Origin: Prochlorococcus sp. AG-355-M18 | Lineage (GTDB): Bacteria > Cyanobacteriota > Cyanobacteriia > PCC-6307 > Cyanobiaceae | Assembly: GCA_003280725.1 (NCBI GenBank) | Contig: QCED01000002.1 | Location: 1-64,000 of the forward strand | Length of the DNA stretch: 64,000 nucleotides | Reading direction: 5' to 3' | Part shown: piece after piece, positions 60,171-64,000 of the stretch | How positions within the stretch are numbered: position 1 is the stretch's first letter | Layout: each line of letters starts with the position of its first letter | Notes under the pieces: model-generated | The model's database searches: none | Seen by the model: the letters and a program-made list of their open reading frames with translations, nothing else | What the model was told of the DNA's origin: nothing | Translations under genes and position numbers: made by a program

Positions 60171-61736
60171 ATGTCAAATTTCTCAAGATATTTATCTAAA
60201 AATTGGTTAGATGATCCAAAGTCAAATATTCTCTCTGGTTTAGTTGTTGCTTTTGCAATGATCCCAGAAGCAATTGCTTTTTCAGGTATAGCTGGAGTAG
60301 ATCCTAAAGTTGGCCTTTTTGGTGCATTTTGTTTATCCATAACAATTGCGATCGTTGGAGGAAGAAGGGGTATGATCACTTCAGCCACAGGTTCAACAGC
60401 TCTTTTAATGACTGGACTTGTTGCTTATGGTGAATCACAAGCTCCTGGATTAGGTGTCCCATATCTTATTGCAGCTGGAATATTAACTGGAATATTCCAA
60501 ATTCTTTGGGGATATTTAAGACTTGCCTACCAAATGCGATTCGTGCCGACAGGAGTATTAAGTGGATTTGTAAATGCACTAGCACTGTTAATATTTCAAG
60601 CACAACTACCTCAGTTAGGAATAGGTATTAAAGAATCAAAAGGATTAGTTGAACAAACTATAAGTCAATATCCAGTTAACTCTCAGATTCCAGTAGTTTG
60701 GATTCTTGTAATCCTAGGATTAGTAATTATTTATGGACTTCCAAAAATCACAAAAGTAGTTCCATCTCAACTTATAGCAATAATAGTAATTACTCTTATA
60801 AGCATATTCTTTAATCTAGATGTCCCAACAGTTAGCGATTTAGGTAAATTACCCGATGGATTACCAAGTATTTCGCTTCCTTTTGGATCAATAGAAAATG
60901 GAAAAGTACCTTTTAGTCTTGAAACATTAGGGATAATTTTACCGACGTCACTTGCAATATCTCTCGTAGGTTTAATGGAAACCTTTTTAACTCAAGATAT
61001 TTTAGACGATGTAACTGATACAAGTTCTAATAAAAATAAAGAAGCAAGAGGACAGGGAATCGCCAATATTGTCGCATCCTTATTTGGTGGAATGGCAGGA
61101 TGTGCCTTAGTTGGGCAATCTGTTATGAATACTGAAAATGGTGGTAAATCTAGATTATCAACCCTTTCCTCAGGTATATCTCTACTAATTATGATCATCC
61201 TCTTGAAGTCTTGGATTGGGGCAATACCAATGGCTGCTTTAGTAGCAATCATGATAACGATCGCAATAAGTACAGCAGATATAAATGGATTAAAAAATAT
61301 TAGAAAGATACCTAAAAGCGATACTGCAGTAATGCTTATGACTTTTGCCGTTACAATGCTTACAAAACCTCATAATCTTGCACTTGGAGTTATCGGAGGA
61401 GTTGCATTAGCTGCAATACTTTTCAGCAGAAAAGTCGCAAAAGTTATAACTGTCTCAAGGGCGAAAGAAAATAATTTGACTACCTACAAAGTAAAAGGAC
61501 AATTATTTTTTGTAAGTAAAATTTATTTTTTACAAGGATTTGATATTCATGAACATCCAGAAAATATTGTAATTGACATGTCTTTAGCTCATATTTGGGA
61601 TCAAAGTGGAGTTGTTGCTCTTGAGCAAATTATTAGAAAATTCCAGAATGGCGGTTCTAAAGTTGAAATTGTAGGATTAAATAAAGAAAGTCTTAACTTA
61701 TTTGAAAGACTAGGTGGTATGGAAAGCGCTCATTAA
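60171..61736 (+). CDS. SulP-family anion transporter (BicA-like)
   Basis: 521 residues, about 12 helices, then a STAS domain (NIVIDMSLAHIWDQSGVVALEQI). SulP signatures: NILSGLVVAFAMIPEAIAFS and ANIVASLFGGMAGCALVGQS. In cyanobacteria such proteins are Na+/bicarbonate symporters (BicA) or sulfate carriers; bicarbonate is likely, not proven. Follows the FAD oxidase by 30 bases. Confidence 0.88.
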   Translation: MSNFSRYLSKNWLDDPKSNILSGLVVAFAMIPEAIAFSGIAGVDPKVGLFGAFCLSITIAIVGGRRGMITSATGSTALLMTGLVAYGESQAPGLGVPYLIAAGILTGIFQILWGYLRLAYQMRFVPTGVLSGFVNALALLIFQAQLPQLGIGIKESKGLVEQTISQYPVNSQIPVVWILVILGLVIIYGLPKITKVVPSQLIAIIVITLISIFFNLDVPTVSDLGKLPDGLPSISLPFGSIENGKVPFSLETLGIILPTSLAISLVGLMETFLTQDILDDVTDTSSNKNKEARGQGIANIVASLFGGMAGCALVGQSVMNTENGGKSRLSTLSSGISLLIMIILLKSWIGAIPMAALVAIMITIAISTADINGLKNIRKIPKSDTAVMLMTFAVTMLTKPHNLALGVIGGVALAAILFSRKVAKVITVSRAKENNLTTYKVKGQLFFVSKIYFLQGFDIHEHPENIVIDMSLAHIWDQSGVVALEQIIRKFQNGGSKVEIVGLNKESLNLFERLGGMESAH

Positions 61737-61741
61737 AAAAG

Positions 61742-62632
61742 TTAATTAAGACTAACTTGTTGATAACAAAACCATAGCCATTGCTGAAAAAGCAAATTCC
61801 TATGAGATCTCCAAGCGGTTTTTGAACTATTTATATCAAAATTTTCAGGAGGAGGAACATCTCCCTTTTCTTTGTCTCTTTCAATTTCACTAATAATTCT
61901 GTGCACCGTATATTCAGGATGACCTAAATGCATAAGTTGTTTTTGATCATTAGATTCAAATATTGTATATCCAACATTTTCTCCATAAGCCAACAAATTC
62001 AATTTCCCGTTTTTTTGGGCCTTCTCCATTTCCAAATCTGGTAATCCAGCAAATCTACTTTGAGGACAAATAAATTCATCATCTTGTGTACCCATCAAAG
62101 GGTGACCAGGAACAAGACTTTTTAAGGGGAATACCCCAAATAATTTCCTATCAAAAACTTTCTTATCGATCCCTGCCAAATAAGCCAGCGCAAAGCCAGC
62201 CCAACATAATCCAAGAGTACTCGCACAAGAATTTCTGGCTTCATTTACAATTTTCACAAATTCATCCCAATACTTAACCTCCTCAAAGGCTAAGTGCTCA
62301 ATAGGTGCTCCAGTAATAATGATTCCATCTAACGGTTCTGGATTATTTGCTTCTTCCCAAGTAATGTATAGATTATTCAGATGATTAAGATCCCATGTTT
62401 TATAAGAGTGAGTTTTAAGCTTTATCCAAACTGGCTCAATTTGAAGAGGAGATAATCCAAGTGGATGCAGTAAGTTAAATTCATACTGCTTCCCAAGAGG
62501 CATTATATTTAAAATACCAATCCTAAGAGGACGTATATCCTGTCTTTTTGCCAATTCTGGTTCAATCCAAGATATATGATTTTTCTCAACATCACTGATC
62601 TTGTGATAGTTACTAGGAATTATTAAAGCCAA
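61742..62632 (-). CDS. metA: Homoserine O-acyltransferase (MetA type)
   Basis: 296 residues. LRIGILNIMPLGKQYEF (N-terminal Lys), GIIITGAPIEHLAFEEVKYW, STLGLCWAGFALAYLAG (nucleophile Cys), HPLMGTQDDEF and LGHPEYT (His). Activates homoserine with acetyl- or succinyl-CoA for methionine synthesis. The acyl specificity cannot be told by name; pairing with metY suggests acetyl. Confidence 0.92.
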   Translation of the reverse strand: MALIIPSNYHKISDVEKNHISWIEPELAKRQDIRPLRIGILNIMPLGKQYEFNLLHPLGLSPLQIEPVWIKLKTHSYKTWDLNHLNNLYITWEEANNPEPLDGIIITGAPIEHLAFEEVKYWDEFVKIVNEARNSCASTLGLCWAGFALAYLAGIDKKVFDRKLFGVFPLKSLVPGHPLMGTQDDEFICPQSRFAGLPDLEMEKAQKNGKLNLLAYGENVGYTIFESNDQKQLMHLGHPEYTVHRIISEIERDKEKGDVPPPENFDINSSKTAWRSHRNLLFQQWLWFCYQQVSLN

Positions 62633-62645
62633 TAAATCTCCTTTC

Positions 62646-63989
<1,344 letters not shown>

Positions 63990-64000
63990 CTATTATCTAT

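Overview
The window looks like a piece of a high-light-adapted Prochlorococcus chromosome. Supporting signs are the very low GC content, tight packing, many tiny one-helix proteins, a high-light-inducible (Hli) protein, purK followed by 6S RNA, a B12-dependent monomeric ribonucleotide reductase, and several picocyanobacteria-restricted families (DUF1651, TIGR02450-like, DUF3531, CPP1-like, DUF4278). All identifications rest on reading the sequence; no database search was run.

Layout. 1-6.9 kb: the tail of a phytase-like esterase, a secreted protein, a PhoR/PhoB-type two-component pair, an OstA-like protein, a c6-like cytochrome and a K+ channel/RCK protein; phosphorus stress is the likely theme of the first part. 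7-19.2 kb: an accessory-like stretch of about 40 mostly tiny genes, one SDR enzyme, an Hli protein, a DnaA-box cluster, an adenylation-domain-only NAD+ ligase-like protein in a small operon, and two DUF1651 operons that share a promoter with a LexA-like operator. 19.2-43.3 kb: conserved core. It holds 6S RNA and purK, aroB, a MidA-like methyltransferase, a TPM protein, a metallophosphoesterase, nadA, a ctpA-like protease, ispG, a uracil-DNA glycosylase, an aminotransferase, a phosphonate/phosphite-type ABC importer (phnD-phnC-phnE), an SGNH hydrolase, DUF92, rsmE, DUF3531, an ABC ATPase, hslO, a CPP1-like J-protein, prfC, a methyltransferase and nrdJ. 44-44.7 kb: a probable glutamine riboswitch ahead of a DUF4278 peptide, and two more micropeptides.

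44.7-51.5 kb is a genomic island around tRNA-Ser(UGA). A tyrosine recombinase lies on the 5' side of the tRNA. A 58-bp exact copy of the tRNA 3' part lies 0.5 kb beyond it, and shorter copies of the tRNA end follow at 49.68 and 51.44 kb. Between them are small secreted-protein genes separated by arrays of 10-12 bp G-rich direct repeats. I read this as a stack of decayed tRNA-targeted integrative elements (tycheposon-like). It is the best candidate here for something unusual.

51.5-64 kb returns to mixed core and flexible genes: small membrane proteins, a Tic20-like protein, glyoxalase, an RHH-like protein with its partner, a pentapeptide protein, a GMC oxidoreductase, DUF2811, a second DnaA-box cluster, a CbiX-type chelatase with a metal-binding tail, an FAD-linked oxidase, a SulP transporter, and metA with metY.
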